The notes under the pieces: generated by a model
Seen by the model: the letters and a program-made list of their open reading frames with translations, nothing else
Told to the model about the DNA's origin: nothing
Database searches by the model: none
Assembly: GCA_019285755.1 (NCBI GenBank)
Contig: CP079103.1
Coordinates: 4,278,001-4,342,000, forward strand
From: Chitinophaga sp. E66
GTDB taxonomy: Bacteria > Bacteroidota > Bacteroidia > Chitinophagales > Chitinophagaceae
Reading direction: 5' to 3'
Length of the DNA stretch: 64,000 nt
Translations under genes and position numbers: made by a program
Shown here: positions 49,644-58,160 of the stretch, in pieces
How positions within the stretch are numbered: the first letter of the stretch is position 1
How the letters are laid out: every line of letters begins with the position of its first letter

Positions 49644-50204
49644 ATGAAACGCACATGTTTGTTTATTCTCATCGTCTTCAGTACATTTTTATCCGCCAAC
49701 GCACAGGACGAAGCTGCCCAAAAAGCGTGGATGGACTACATGACACCCGGCCCCATGCATAAAATGATGGCAATGGCCGCAGGAACCTGGAACACCGACA
49801 TCACTTTCTGGATGGCGCCAGATGGCCCATCCTCAAAATCAAGCGGTACCTGCGTGTACAAAATGGTGCTTGGCGACCGCTATCAGGAGTCCATTCATAC
49901 GGGAGATATGGGCGGAATGCAATTTGAAGGGCACGGGCTTACCGGCTATGACAATGCAAAAAAGGTTTTCCAATCCATTTGGTACGACAACATGAGTACC
50001 GGTATCATGATGCTGGAAGGAAAACTGGACGAAGCCTCCCGCTCGCTAACCCTTACCGGCCAGTCAACGGACCCTATGGGTAAACCGTTGGGAATCCGGG
50101 AGGTATTCACCTGGATCGACGACAACACCCAGAAGATGGAAATGTACATGATGCAGGACGGTAAAGAATTCAAGAGTATGGAGATGAAACTGACCCGCAA
50201 GTAG
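49644..50204 (+). CDS. secreted DUF1579 protein
   Basis: 186 residues, intact. Signal peptide MKRTCLFILIVFSTFLSANA. The mature domain AGTWNTDITFWMAPDGPSSK ... GTCVYKMVLGDRYQESIHTG DMGGMQFEGHGLTGYDNAKK fits DUF1579, a lipocalin-like beta-barrel family of unknown function. Together with the upstream lactonase gene it occupies the position between nusG and rplK. Ends before its own terminator. Confidence 0.85.
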   Translation: MKRTCLFILIVFSTFLSANAQDEAAQKAWMDYMTPGPMHKMMAMAAGTWNTDITFWMAPDGPSSKSSGTCVYKMVLGDRYQESIHTGDMGGMQFEGHGLTGYDNAKKVFQSIWYDNMSTGIMMLEGKLDEASRSLTLTGQSTDPMGKPLGIREVFTWIDDNTQKMEMYMMQDGKEFKSMEMKLTRK

Positions 50205-50223
50205 GTCATTCATTAGCTTATCT

Positions 50224-50257
50224 AAAGCGGGTACGCAGCGCGTAGCCGCTTTTTTTA
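50224..50257 (+). terminator. terminator of the DUF1579 gene
   Basis: Stem AAAGCGG / CCGCTTT with an inner TACGC/GCGTA stem, followed by TTTTTTTA. Confidence 0.88.
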
Positions 50258-50326
50258 TCCCGGTATTGGAGGCTTAAAAGGGGGAACAATAATGTAAACC
50301 GGGCAAATCGCCTGTGCATAAAAAAA

Positions 50327-50352
50327 AAGAGGCTGCCCTTTGGCAACCTCTT
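50327..50352 (-). terminator. terminator of secE-nusG
   Basis: Stem AAGAGGTTGCC / GGCAGCCTCTT on the minus strand with one mismatch, loop AAAG-type, followed by a run of eight or more T; 22 bp after the nusG stop. Confidence 0.88.
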
Positions 50353-50373
50353 CGAGTATGGTGAGAATCAGTC

Positions 50374-50947
50374 TTAGCTGATTTTTTCTACCTGCATAAA
50401 GTTCAACTCTACAGGGGTGGCTCGGCCAAAGATCTTTACGGTTACTTTCAGTTTCTTCTTGTCTTCGAGTACTTCTTCGATGACACCGTTGAAGTCGTTG
50501 AAAGGTCCGTCGATGATCTTGATGGTTTCGCCGACGATGAACGGTTCGCTCATGGTGAGACCCTGATCAGAGATCTCATCTACCTTACCGAGCATTTTAT
50601 TGACTTCGGATTTACGGAGGGCGATAGGTTTCTCTTTACCAAGGAAGTGAATCACACCAGAAACGTTTCTGATGGCCTGGATCACTTCGTCGTTCATTTT
50701 CCTTCGATGGCTTCTATCATCACGTAACCCGGGTAGAAGTTCTTTTCGCGCATTACTTTTTTACCGGCTTGCACTTTATAAACTTTCTCTACGGGGAGGA
50801 AAACCTGAGTAATGACGTTGGCCCAATCGCTGCGGCGAATCTCGATATCCGGTACTCCTTTACTTTCTTCTCTTTGCCACTTACCACGCGCAGCACGTAC
50901 CATTTGGTTTCCTGAGCGGGCTGAGTGGGGATTTGGGCTTCATCCAT
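50374..50947 (-). CDS. nusG: transcription termination/antitermination protein NusG
   Basis: About 191 residues after repair. Start [32 protein letters not shown] gives the NGN domain, followed by [19 protein letters not shown] and [21 protein letters not shown]; the C-terminal KOW domain is [26 protein letters not shown]. Lost bases near 50855 and 50700 (A4 run) break it. Couples RNA polymerase to ribosomes or Rho. Its start overlaps the secE stop (TAATG). Confidence 0.95.
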
Positions 50948-51141
50948 TATTGAAACAGTTTATAGTATTGCGATAAAACCAGGTGAGAAGCTGTATCCAT
51001 GCCCCAAACCATTAGGGTAATGATGATGGTGGCGATCAGTACGATCATGGTGGAGGACTGCAGTTCTTTCCAGGTAGGCCAGGATACTTTATGTACCAGT
51101 TCGTGGTAGGATTCTCTGAAGTAATTCGTGATTTTGTTCAT
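50947..51141 (-). CDS. secE: preprotein translocase subunit SecE
   Basis: 64 residues, intact. Amphipathic start MNKITNYFRESYHELVHKVS, the family motif WPTWKELQSSTMIV, and one transmembrane helix (IVLIATIIITLMVWGMDTA). Small, single-span SecE typical of most bacteria. Couples to SecY in the inner membrane. Downstream of tRNA-Trp and overlapping nusG, the normal order. Confidence 0.95.
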   Translation of the reverse strand: MNKITNYFRESYHELVHKVSWPTWKELQSSTMIVLIATIIITLMVWGMDTASHLVLSQYYKLFQ

Positions 51142-51208
51142 GTGTTAATTTCTTGGGACTGAAGTTAAAAACAATCCTGTTATGAACGATAAAAATTGCC
51201 TTCAAGGG

Positions 51209-51240
51209 AAATTGCGGATTTTTTGATAAATCTGCAATTT
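51209..51240 (-). promoter_or_regulatory. strong hairpin between tRNA-Trp and secE
   Basis: 13-bp stem AAATTGCAGATTT / AAATCCGCAATTT on the minus strand (one G-U pair), 6-nt loop. No long U-run; probably a processing or partial termination site 3' of tRNA-Trp. Confidence 0.5.
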
Positions 51241-51269
51241 AACTTTCCGGCAATTTACATTTTAATCAG

Positions 51270-51340
51270 CACGGGCACTAGGATTCGAACCCAGATCAAA
51301 GGTTTTGGAGACCCGTATGCTACCGTTGCACCATGCCCGT
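51270..51340 (-). tRNA. tRNA-Trp (CCA)
   Basis: Acceptor ACGGGCA / TGCCCGT, discriminator G, anticodon loop CTCCAAA with anticodon CCA. Located between tuf and secE as in many Bacteroidota. Confidence 0.93.
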
Positions 51341-51344
51341 GTAT

Positions 51345-51421
51345 AAGCCATCAGTTACTTTCGCTTTTACCGTCTGCAAAGATAATCTTTGGAAGATTAC
51401 TTGCGTCAGCACTGATGGCTT
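51345..51421. repeat. 11-bp inverted repeat enclosing a -7 box, between tuf and tRNA-Trp
   Basis: Perfect arms AAGCCATCAGT (51345-51355) and ACTGATGGCTT (51411-51421). The enclosed 55 nt contain CAAAGATAATCTTTG, itself an inverted repeat, whose minus strand carries TATCTTTG (51377-51384), a TAnnTTTG box pointing to tRNA-Trp. Confidence 0.7.
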
Positions 51422-51449
51422 TTTTATTTTCTCAGTAGTAAACTACCGA

Positions 51450-52637
51450 TTATTTCAGGATTTCAGTCACCTGACCAGCACCTACGGTACGGCCACCTTC
51501 GCGGATAGCGAATTTCAGACCTTTCTCCATAGCGATCGGTTGGATCAGTTTAACAGTCAGGCTGATGTTATCACCAGGCATAACCATTTCAACACCTGCC
51601 GGCAGCTCAACCTCACCAGTTACGTCCGTGGTACGGAAGTAGAACTGAGGACGGTATTTCTGGAAGAACGGAGTGTGACGGCCACCTTCTTCTTTGCTCA
51701 GTACATAAACTTCGCATTTGAAGTCGGTGTGCGGAGTGATAGAACCGGGTTGGCAGATAACCATACCACGACGGATCTGAGTTTTCTCAATACCGCGGAG
51801 GAGCAGACCGGCGTTGTCACCAGCTTCACCTTCGTCCAGCAGTTTCTTGAACATCTCAACGCCAGTGCAGGTAGATTTCAGTGATTCAGATTGCAGACCT
51901 ACGATCTCAACGTTCTCACCTACTTTAATACGACCGCGCTCGATACGACCGGTAGCAACAGTACCACGACCGGTGATGGAGAACACGTCTTCTACTGACA
52001 TCAGGAACGGTTGGTCAACCGGGCGGGGAGGCAGGGGAATGTAAGTATCTACTGCGTCCATCAGTTCCTCGATCTTAGCGATCCACTGGGGATCTCCAGC
52101 GAGAGCACCGGTAGCGGAACCTTGGATGATGGGAACATTATCGCCGTCGAAACCATAAGAAGACAGCAGTTCGCGCAGCTCGATCTCAACGAGTTCCAGC
52201 AGCTCGGCGTCGTCAACCAGGTCTACTTTGTTCATAAATACAACCATACGGGGAACACCTACCTGGCGAGCGAGCAGAACGTGCTCTTTCGTCTGGGGCA
52301 TAGGACCGTCGGTAGCTGCTACTACCAGGATAGCACCGTCCATCTGGGCAGCACCGGTGATCATGTTCTTAACATAGTCAGCGTGACCAGGGCAGTCTAC
52401 GTGAGCATAGTGACGATTTGCAGTCTGATACTCTACGTGTGCAGTATTGATGGTGATACCTCTTTCTTTTTCTTCAGGAGCCGCGTCAATCTCGTCATAA
52501 CCTTTCTTCTCAGCCAAGCCCTTGTTTGCCAGAATTGTAGTAATGGCAGCAGTCAAGGTAGTTTTACCGTGGTCAACGTGACCAATGGTACCAATGTTAA
52601 CGTGGGGTTTATCCCGCTTAAAGGTTTCTTTTGCCAT
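51450..52637 (-). CDS. tuf: elongation factor Tu
   Basis: 395 residues, intact, the normal length. Start [23 protein letters not shown]-binding motifs [10 protein letters not shown] (G1), DCPGH (G3), NKVD (G4) and SAT (G5); domain 2/3 blocks [20 protein letters not shown] and [15 protein letters not shown]-type sequence; ends [15 protein letters not shown]. Delivers aminoacyl-tRNA to the ribosome. Co-transcribed with the upstream tRNA cluster, as in the thrU-tyrU-glyT-thrT-tufB arrangement of E. coli. Confidence 0.98.
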   Translation of the reverse strand: MAKETFKRDKPHVNIGTIGHVDHGKTTLTAAITTILANKGLAEKKGYDEIDAAPEEKERGITINTAHVEYQTANRHYAHVDCPGHADYVKNMITGAAQMDGAILVVAATDGPMPQTKEHVLLARQVGVPRMVVFMNKVDLVDDAELLELVEIELRELLSSYGFDGDNVPIIQGSATGALAGDPQWIAKIEELMDAVDTYIPLPPRPVDQPFLMSVEDVFSITGRGTVATGRIERGRIKVGENVEIVGLQSESLKSTCTGVEMFKKLLDEGEAGDNAGLLLRGIEKTQIRRGMVICQPGSITPHTDFKCEVYVLSKEEGGRHTPFFQKYRPQFYFRTTDVTGEVELPAGVEMVMPGDNISLTVKLIQPIAMEKGLKFAIREGGRTVGAGQVTEILK

Positions 52638-52708
52638 TGTATTTTTTTTTAAGATGGTTTGTAAAGTTTATTGCTTTATTAGTTGTTTTAAAACTTACTA
52701 CAAACTGG

Positions 52709-52780
52709 AGCCCGCCGCAGGAATTGAACCCGCTCCTTCTCGCTTACTGGCGAAACGCTCATCCATTGAGCTTACCGGCT
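52709..52780 (-). tRNA. tRNA-like sequence, identity unclear
   Basis: D-arm GCTC/GAGC, T-arm GCGGG TTCAATT CCTGC and an encoded CCA (52706-52708) are clear. The acceptor pairs imperfectly, one base seems missing before the D-arm, and the anticodon loop has only 6 nt (CAGTAA between TTCGC and GCGAG). Either a damaged read of a real fifth tRNA or a decayed copy. I cannot assign an amino acid. Confidence 0.45.
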
Positions 52781-52794
52781 TAGTTAAACCTCGA

Positions 52795-52856
52795 ATTTCG
52801 GACACCGGCCACGGAAATTTCCCAGAAGGACTTTCCGGTCACCCAGCATCCGAAAT
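52795..52856. repeat. structured spacer hairpin between two tRNA-type sequences
   Basis: Outer arms ATTTCGGA (52795-52802) and TCCGAAAT (52849-52856) pair perfectly; inner CGGAAA/TTTCCG and ACCGG/CCGGT pairs allow a long, mostly paired hairpin. No tRNA or coding character. Confidence 0.5.
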
Positions 52857-52862
52857 CTTTTG

Positions 52863-52933
<71 letters not shown>

Positions 52934-52950
52934 GTTGATGGTGCTTTAAG

Positions 52951-53022
52951 AGCGGGAGACGAGGTTCGAACCCGCGACCTACAGCTTGAAGGCTGTCGCT
53001 CTACCAACTGAGCTACTCCCGC
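52951..53022 (-). tRNA. tRNA-Gly (TCC expected; anticodon loop one base short)
   Basis: Acceptor GCGGGAG / CTCCCGC, discriminator T. The anticodon stem ACAGC/GCTGT encloses CTTCAA, six bases. Adding one C gives CTTCCAA, anticodon TCC, which is the expected tRNA at this position (Thr-Tyr-Gly-Thr-tuf). Confidence 0.88.
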
Positions 53023-53087
53023 ACATCGCTTTGCCAACACTTCCTTTTCTCTCAACACTCCCTCAAGCAAAGCTTGCGTCTAAATGG

Positions 53088-53170
53088 TGGGCAGGACAGG
53101 ATTCGAACCTGTGAAGTCGAAAGACAGCGGATTTACAGTCCGCCCCATTTGGCCGCTCTGGAACCTGCCC
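53088..53170 (-). tRNA. tRNA-Tyr (GTA)
   Basis: 83 nt with long variable arm; anticodon stem GCGGA/TCCGC, loop CTGTAAA, anticodon GTA; acceptor GGGCAGG / CCTGCCC, discriminator A. Confidence 0.95.
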
Positions 53171-53192
53171 GACTTACTTAATAACTTCTTTG

Positions 53193-53265
53193 AGCCAGCA
53201 GAGGGATTCGAACCCCGACCCACTGATTACAAATCAGTAGCTCTGGCCAACTGAGCTATGCTGGC
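53193..53265 (-). tRNA. tRNA-Thr (TGT)
   Basis: Acceptor GCCAGCA / TGCTGGC; anticodon stem CTGA/TCAG, loop TTTGTAA, anticodon TGT. First tRNA of the tuf operon. Confidence 0.95.
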
Positions 53266-53311
53266 ATTCTTTTGTCAAGAAAAAGTTTAACATTCTTGCT
53301 TAAAGGGAGTG

Positions 53312-53343
53312 CAAAATAAGGGTGAAAATTTTATTAAAACAAA
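53312..53343 (-). promoter_or_regulatory. promoter of the tRNA-tuf operon
   Basis: Minus strand TTTG (53340-53343), 20-bp A/T-rich spacer, TTATTTTG (53312-53319), about 47 bp before tRNA-Thr(TGT). Confidence 0.65.
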
Positions 53344-53412
53344 TATTTTTTTCACTTTCCCAACATTTCTTCAAACTCACCTTCGTCGGCTAAAATGCCC
53401 TACAGCAAAGAA

Positions 53413-53464
53413 CTTTACTACCTTCGCCGATCCTTTTTGAATCGGGATGGCAAAGGTAGTAAAG
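53413..53464. repeat. 12-bp perfect inverted repeat downstream of hpf
   Basis: Arms CTTTACTACCTT (53413-53424) and AAGGTAGTAAAG (53453-53464), loop 28 with partial pairing. The right arm carries the -7 box of an upstream promoter (see 53451-53481), so the palindrome overlaps it; it may be an operator, an hpf terminator or an RNA processing site. Confidence 0.65.
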
Positions 53465-53481
53465 AGATTATTATTTCCAAA
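53451..53481 (-). promoter_or_regulatory. second promoter upstream of the tRNA-tuf operon
   Basis: Minus strand TTTG (53478-53481), 19-bp spacer, TACCTTTG (53451-53458): full consensus. It lies 15 bp after the hpf stop, with its -7 box inside the 12-bp inverted repeat. Confidence 0.65.
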
Positions 53482-53495
53482 ATATTTTTGAGATT

Positions 53496-53794
53496 TTAAT
53501 GTAAATTCTTCTCTTTCTTACGCTTGATCTGGTTAACAAGGCTGTCAAACGCAAGATCGAAGGACTCTTCGAAGGATTTGCTCTCATGCTTTACAAAGAA
53601 ACTATGGCGGGTACATTCACGCGGATCTCCGCAATCTTATCTTTTACCTGGTGGGCTAACTGATCTAACTTCAGGAAAATCTCGACTTGTACAATCTTGT
53701 CATAAAAGGTGGAAAGTTTCTGGATTCTCTTATTCACATGATCAATTAATTTGGCGTCAGCATCAAAACGCACAGTTTGAATTTGAACATTCAT
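53496..53794 (-). CDS. hpf: ribosome hibernation promoting factor, short HPF/YfiA family
   Basis: About 99 residues. Start MNVQIQTVRFDADAKLIDHV NKRIQKL, family strand VQVEIFLKLD; a lost G near 53610 separates this from the basic C-terminus (HESKSFEESFDLAFDSLVNQ IKRKKEKNLH). Short-form HPF that binds the 30S decoding region in starved cells and blocks tRNA/mRNA sites. Located between xerC and the tRNA-tuf operon, the standard Bacteroidota order. Confidence 0.9.
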
Positions 53795-54044
53795 AGCACT
53801 AAAATTTTACATTTAACAATCTGATTTCAAATTAGTAGTCATCCATCATAGGCGCTTTTTTATGTAAAGAACTGTATTACTAATATACAGAATCTTCCCA
53901 CGCAAAGCAATCAGTCACCACCTAAAAATTTTGTTAAAATGACCATACCCAATATTACTCCTCTCCCGCTCCCCTACAGATGACCCGCGTCATCCTTCAG
54001 ACTGTTTTTCCTTAGTGCAACCCATGTCAATAAAAGCTTTGATA

Positions 54045-55009
54045 TCACTCCCCGCGCGGATGCGCCTGCTGATGCACCCGCCGAAGCTTTTCTATCGTAT
54101 TGTGCGTATACACCTGCGTCGAAGCCAGGCTTGCATGCCCCAACAACTCCTTCACCGCATTAATATTAGCCCCGTTATTCATCAAATGCGTAGCAAAAGT
54201 ATGCCGTAACACATGCGGACTCCGCTTCTTCAACGTCGTTACCTGCTCCAGCACCTTCCTTACCGTCGTGTAAACATCCGCCGGCTTCACCGGCTTCCCG
54301 TTCGGCTTGCATAACAATGCAGTTTCCGCATAATCCGGAACCATTCCCCCGTTTCCGGATATATTCCTTTAACTCGGACAAAAGATTGGGCCCCAGCGGT
54401 ATTATCCGCTCTTTATTGCCCTTTCCCACCACTTTCATCTGCCCGTTCGCAAAATCAATACTACCATCCCTAAGCCCGGCCAGCTCCTCCGCCCGCCGGA
54501 TACCGGCATGATATAACAACCGCAGTATGAGCCGCTGCGTGGCCCCGGCAAAATCATCTCCGAACAACGACGAATCGCCCCCAATCCGCTCATTTCCACC
54601 TTCTCCATAACATGTTCATCCACGAACACCGGTAATCGCCCCGGTAACTTCGGACCGGTCACCCGCGCCATCGGACTTTGTTTCACAACGCCCTTTCGCA
54701 GCGCGTACTTGTAAAAGGATTTCAGGGCAGACATCTTCCTGCGGATCGTTACGGCAGCTGGGGCGGCTGCGTCCGCTTATGAGCATCCTCTGCCTTTCTA
54801 CGCCCCTCAAGCCCCAATGCGAGCCAGGACTGTACATGCGCAGGCTTCACGCTCTCCAGCGCAATACCGTCGTATTCTTCGTGCAGGTATGTGAAAAATT
54901 GAGTGAGATCAAGGGAATAGGATTGCACCGTATGCGGCGAATACCGCTTTTCTAGAGAAAGATAGGCCAGGAAATCCTGTGCCAATGGTGGAAGGTGCGC
55001 TTGATCCAT
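54045..55009 (-). CDS. xerC: tyrosine recombinase XerC
   Basis: About 322 residues after repair. N-terminal SAM-like core-binding domain (FLAYLSLEKRYSPHTVQSYS LDLTQFFTYL), catalytic Arg in GIRRAEELAGLR, KERIIPLG with the beta-hairpin Lys, HVLRHTFATHLMNNGANI (His-x-x-Arg) and LGHASLASTQVYTH with the nucleophile Tyr. Lost bases near 54755, 54570 and 54345. Acts with XerD to resolve chromosome dimers at dif. The housekeeping neighbours (rpsU, hpf, tuf) argue that this is XerC and not an element integrase. Confidence 0.92.
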
Positions 55010-55090
55010 GCAAAAAAATTGATGACTGTAAAGATAGCTTATTCTTTACAATCATCAATTTTGTGTATAGAAACTCAGTGTCGAATCGGA

Positions 55091-55288
55091 TTATTGATCG
55101 AACTTGCCAGTTGCTACCTGCTGTTTGTATACAGCCTTCAGCACCTGGGTGCGACGGCGGATAGACGGCTTGGTAAATGACTGACGCTCTCTGAGTTGCA
55201 GCAGAATTTTCGCTTTCTCAAATTTCTTTTTATACTTTTTGAGCGCTTTGTCAATGTTTTCGCAATCTTTGGAATCGATGATTAACAT
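55091..55288 (-). CDS. rpsU: 30S ribosomal protein bS21
   Basis: 65 residues, intact. MLIIDSKDCENIDKALKKYK KKFEKAKILLQLRERQSFTK PSIRRR is typical Bacteroidota bS21. In this phylum bS21 sits near the anti-Shine-Dalgarno region of 16S rRNA, which fits the absence of Shine-Dalgarno sites in this window. Expressed from the promoter at 55331-55360. Confidence 0.95.
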   Translation of the reverse strand: MLIIDSKDCENIDKALKKYKKKFEKAKILLQLRERQSFTKPSIRRRTQVLKAVYKQQVATGKFDQ

Positions 55289-55330
55289 ATTTCTCCTTTA
55301 TTCTGTTTTACAGTATATTTTTACGGACAG

Positions 55331-55360
55331 CAAAGGTAAGTATTACTTTTTATTCGCAAA
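55331..55360 (-). promoter_or_regulatory. promoter of rpsU(-xerC-hpf)
   Basis: Minus strand TTTG (55357-55360), 18-bp spacer, TACCTTTG (55331-55338); the -7 box is 42 bp before the rpsU start. Confidence 0.7.
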
Positions 55361-55395
55361 ATATATTCGTCATTTCTTCCCCGGCAATTCTCCAT

Positions 55396-55403
55396 TAAAT
55401 TTG
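55396..55403 (+). promoter_or_regulatory. -7 box (TAAATTTG) of the ribE operon
   Basis: Exact TAnnTTTG match ending 6 bp before the ATG at 55410, so the transcript would be nearly or fully leaderless. Confidence 0.5.
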
Positions 55404-55409
55404 TGTATT

Positions 55410-56014
55410 ATGTTTACCGGCATTATTGAAACGACGGGCATTGTAGCCGCAGCAATACCCGGGGCGGAAACGTGGAGCTGACCATCCAGTCCCCTGGCGC
55501 AGGAATTGAAAATTGATCAAAGCGTTTCCCATAACGGCGTCTGCCTCACCGTTACCGCCGTGGAAGCCGACCGCTACACCATCGTAGCCGTGGCCGAAAC
55601 GCTCCAAAAGTCAAATATAGGTGACCTTCGCCCCGGCGACACCGTGAACCTCGAAAGAGCCATGGTATATAACAGCCGGATAGACGGCCACATCGTCCAG
55701 GGCCATGTAGACGGCAAGGGCATTTGCCTGGCAGTAGAACCTCAGGACGGCAGCTGGCGCTTCCGCTTCGGGTTCGATCCTCTTTTGCCCCGCTTGTCGT
55801 GGAAAAAGGTTCCATCTGCCTCAACGGAGTGAGCCTTACCATCTTCGACGTCGCCGACGACGCCTTTTCCGTAGCCATCATTCCGTATACTTACGAGCAT
55901 ACCAACATCCGGCACCTCCAACCCGGCGACCAAGTAAACCTGGAATTCGACATACTGGGCAAATACGTGGCTCGCCAATTGCAAACCCGTGCGAAACCAT
56001 CCCTCACAACATGA
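55410..56014 (+). CDS. ribE: riboflavin synthase alpha subunit
   Basis: About 202 residues. The start MFTGIIETTG is the family signature. Two lumazine-binding repeats are visible: SVSHNGVCLTVTAVEADRYT and KGSICLNGVSLTIFDVADDA, with RPGDTVNLERAM and QPGDQVNLEFDILGKYVARQ. Lost bases near 55470, 55495 and 55780 break it. Dismutates two 6,7-dimethyl-8-ribityllumazine molecules to riboflavin. Overlaps the next gene by ATGA. Confidence 0.94.
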
Positions 56015-56995
56015 ACCATCCCATCACCGACCTGCTGGGCGTCCGGCACCCCGTGATCATGGCTCCCATGTTCCTCGTCAGTAACGAGGCCATGGTGAGC
56101 GCCGCCATCCGAAGCGGCATCGCGGGCACCTTCCCTTCCTGAACTACCGGAAGGAAGGTGAGCTCCACGCCCTGCTGGAAAGGCTTAACGACGTCCGCTC
56201 CGCCCATCCCGGCGGCACCTATGGCGTAAACCTCATCGTACAGAAAACGAACCCGCTATATAAAAAGCACTGGACGCCTGCGTGGCAGCCAAAGTTCCAT
56301 TTTACATCACCTCCTGGGCAATCCCCGCGAAGTGATCGACGCCGCCCATTCTTACGGCGCCAAGGTATTCTGCGACGTCACCAACCTGGGACACGCCAAA
56401 AGGCCGCACAGATGGGCGCCGATGGCTTCATCGCCGTCACCGCAGGCGCAGGCGGCCATGCCGGCCCCTACCCCATGCACGTCCTCATCCCCGCCCTGCG
56501 CAAAGCCTTCCCGGATATGCCCGTTATAGCGGCCGGCGGCATCGCCTCCGGCATCCAGATGGCCAGCGCCATGATCCTGGCGCAGACGGCGTCTCCATAG
56601 GCACCCGCTTCATCGCCAGCCCCGAAGCCAATGTGAGCGAGGAATACAAACAGGCCATCGTGGATCATGGCATGGAAGATATCGTGCTCACCGAACGCCT
56701 GTCCGGAACGCCCTGCAATATCATCAACACTCCCGCTGCCCAGAAACTCGGCTACAAACAGAGCAGTTGGGAAAAATGGTTGTCGCGCAACCCGCGCACC
56801 AAGAAGTATTTCAAGATGATGGTGCAGCTCAAAGGCATGAAAATGCTGGAGAAAGCAACGAAACCCAATTACTATAACCAACTGTGGAGCGCAGGACAAA
56901 GCGTGGAAATGGTTGACGGCATCGAACCCGTCGAAACCATCATCGCTAACCTGACAGAGGAGTACCGGCAAAGTTTTCAGCCCTTCTGCAAATGA
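56011..56995 (+). CDS. NAD(P)H-dependent flavin oxidoreductase, nitronate monooxygenase family
   Basis: About 330 residues after repair. FMN-barrel features: VRHPVIMAPMFLVSNEAMVS at the start, GGTYGVNLIVQKTNP, QMGADGFIAVTAGAGGHAGP, PVIAAGGIASGIQMASAMIL and DGVSIGTRFIASPEANVSEE YKQAI. These define the 2-nitropropane dioxygenase/nitronate monooxygenase family. Five lost bases (near 56140, 56263, 56311, 56403, 56590). Oxidises nitronates or similar compounds with FMN; the physiological substrate is unknown. ATGA overlaps on both sides place it in an operon with ribE and the MFS gene. Confidence 0.88.
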
Positions 56996-58141
56996 CTGTA
57001 ATCAATAAACAAAAGGCCCGGCTGTCTGTCGCGGCCTTTTTCTTTCTTACCGGGCTCTGTTTCGCCACATGGGGAACACGCGTAGCGGCTATTCAGGAAA
57101 AACTGGGATTGAGTGAGGCCGAACTGGGCCTTCAGCTCCTTTGTATCCCCATCGGATCACTGGTATCACTTCCCATTGCCGGATGGCTCGTAACCCGTTC
57201 GGGGAGTAAGCCGGTTTTGCTGCTGGCGGCCGTGCTCTATGCCGTGCTCTTATTTTGTATCGGCCAGGCGAATAACGTATGGATGCTCGGTTTCATCCTG
57301 TTCTGCTTCGGCTTTACAGGCAACCTTGGCAATATATCCGTTAATACCCAGGCCGTTAGCGTGGAAGCGCTTTATGAAAAGCCAATCATGTCTTCCTTCC
57401 ATGCCATCTGGAGCCTGGGCGGCCTTATCGCGGCTATTACAGGTCTTGTATTGGACGGACTTAAATTTTCTCTGCAATTGCATTTTCTGTACGTTTCGCT
57501 ATTCGCGCTGTTGGTTACCGCATTGGCATTCAGAAATGTTCTGCCTTACACTAAAACCGCAGGCAAACCGCAGCCCATCTTTGTCATGCCCGATAAATCG
57601 CTCTGGAAACTAGGCCTGATCGCCTTCTGCTGCATGATCTGCGAAGGTGCGATGTATGAATGGACAAGCGTATACTATGTAAAGGTGGTAATGGCCCCCG
57701 CCAGCCTTGTAATCATAGGCTATCTCGGCTATACAGCCGCCACCACAACAGGGCGCTTCACCGGCGACTGGTTAATTCACCGCGTTGGTGGCAGAAACAT
57801 CCTGCTTGCCAGCGGCATCCTTGCCGCAGCGGGGCTCGTTCTGGCGGTAATTGTCCCGACAACGATATTTGCCATGGCCGGATTCTTACTCGTTGGGCTG
57901 GGCGTATCCTGGTTATTCCGTTGGTGTACAGCGAAGCGGGGCGTTCAAAACTATGAGCCAGGGCATGGCGCTGGCCGCTGTAAGTACTGTCGGGTTCCTG
58001 GGATTCCTGTTAGGACCTCCCATCATCGGTTTCATCGCCCAGGCAACAGACCTCCGTATTTCATTCCTGTTCATCGCGCTGATGGCTTCCATGATCACTT
58101 TCATGGCCATCCGCAAACCGGCCGAAGGCGGCGGCAACTAA
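56992..58141 (+). CDS. MFS transporter
   Basis: About 383 residues with twelve hydrophobic segments. Starts MTVINKQKARLSVAAFFFLT GLCFATWGTRVAAIQEKLGL SEAELG; the motif-A-like loop is GWLVTRSGSKPVLLLAAVLY, and TGRFTGDWLIHRVGGRNILL follows the central loop. The pattern resembles FucP/YbjJ-like MFS members. One base lost near 57915 (GLGVSG followed by IPLVYSEAGRSKTMSQGMAL). Substrate unknown; linkage to flavin genes may suggest efflux or uptake of a flavin-related or nitro compound, but this is inference. Confidence 0.85.
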
Positions 58142-58160
58142 ATCTTATTATCTTTGCGCC

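Noticed and set aside
54045-55009. Tyrosine recombinase as integrase of a mobile element
   Set aside because: It lies in the conserved rpsU-xerC-hpf-tuf order and has standard XerC length and motifs; no att sites or cargo beside it.
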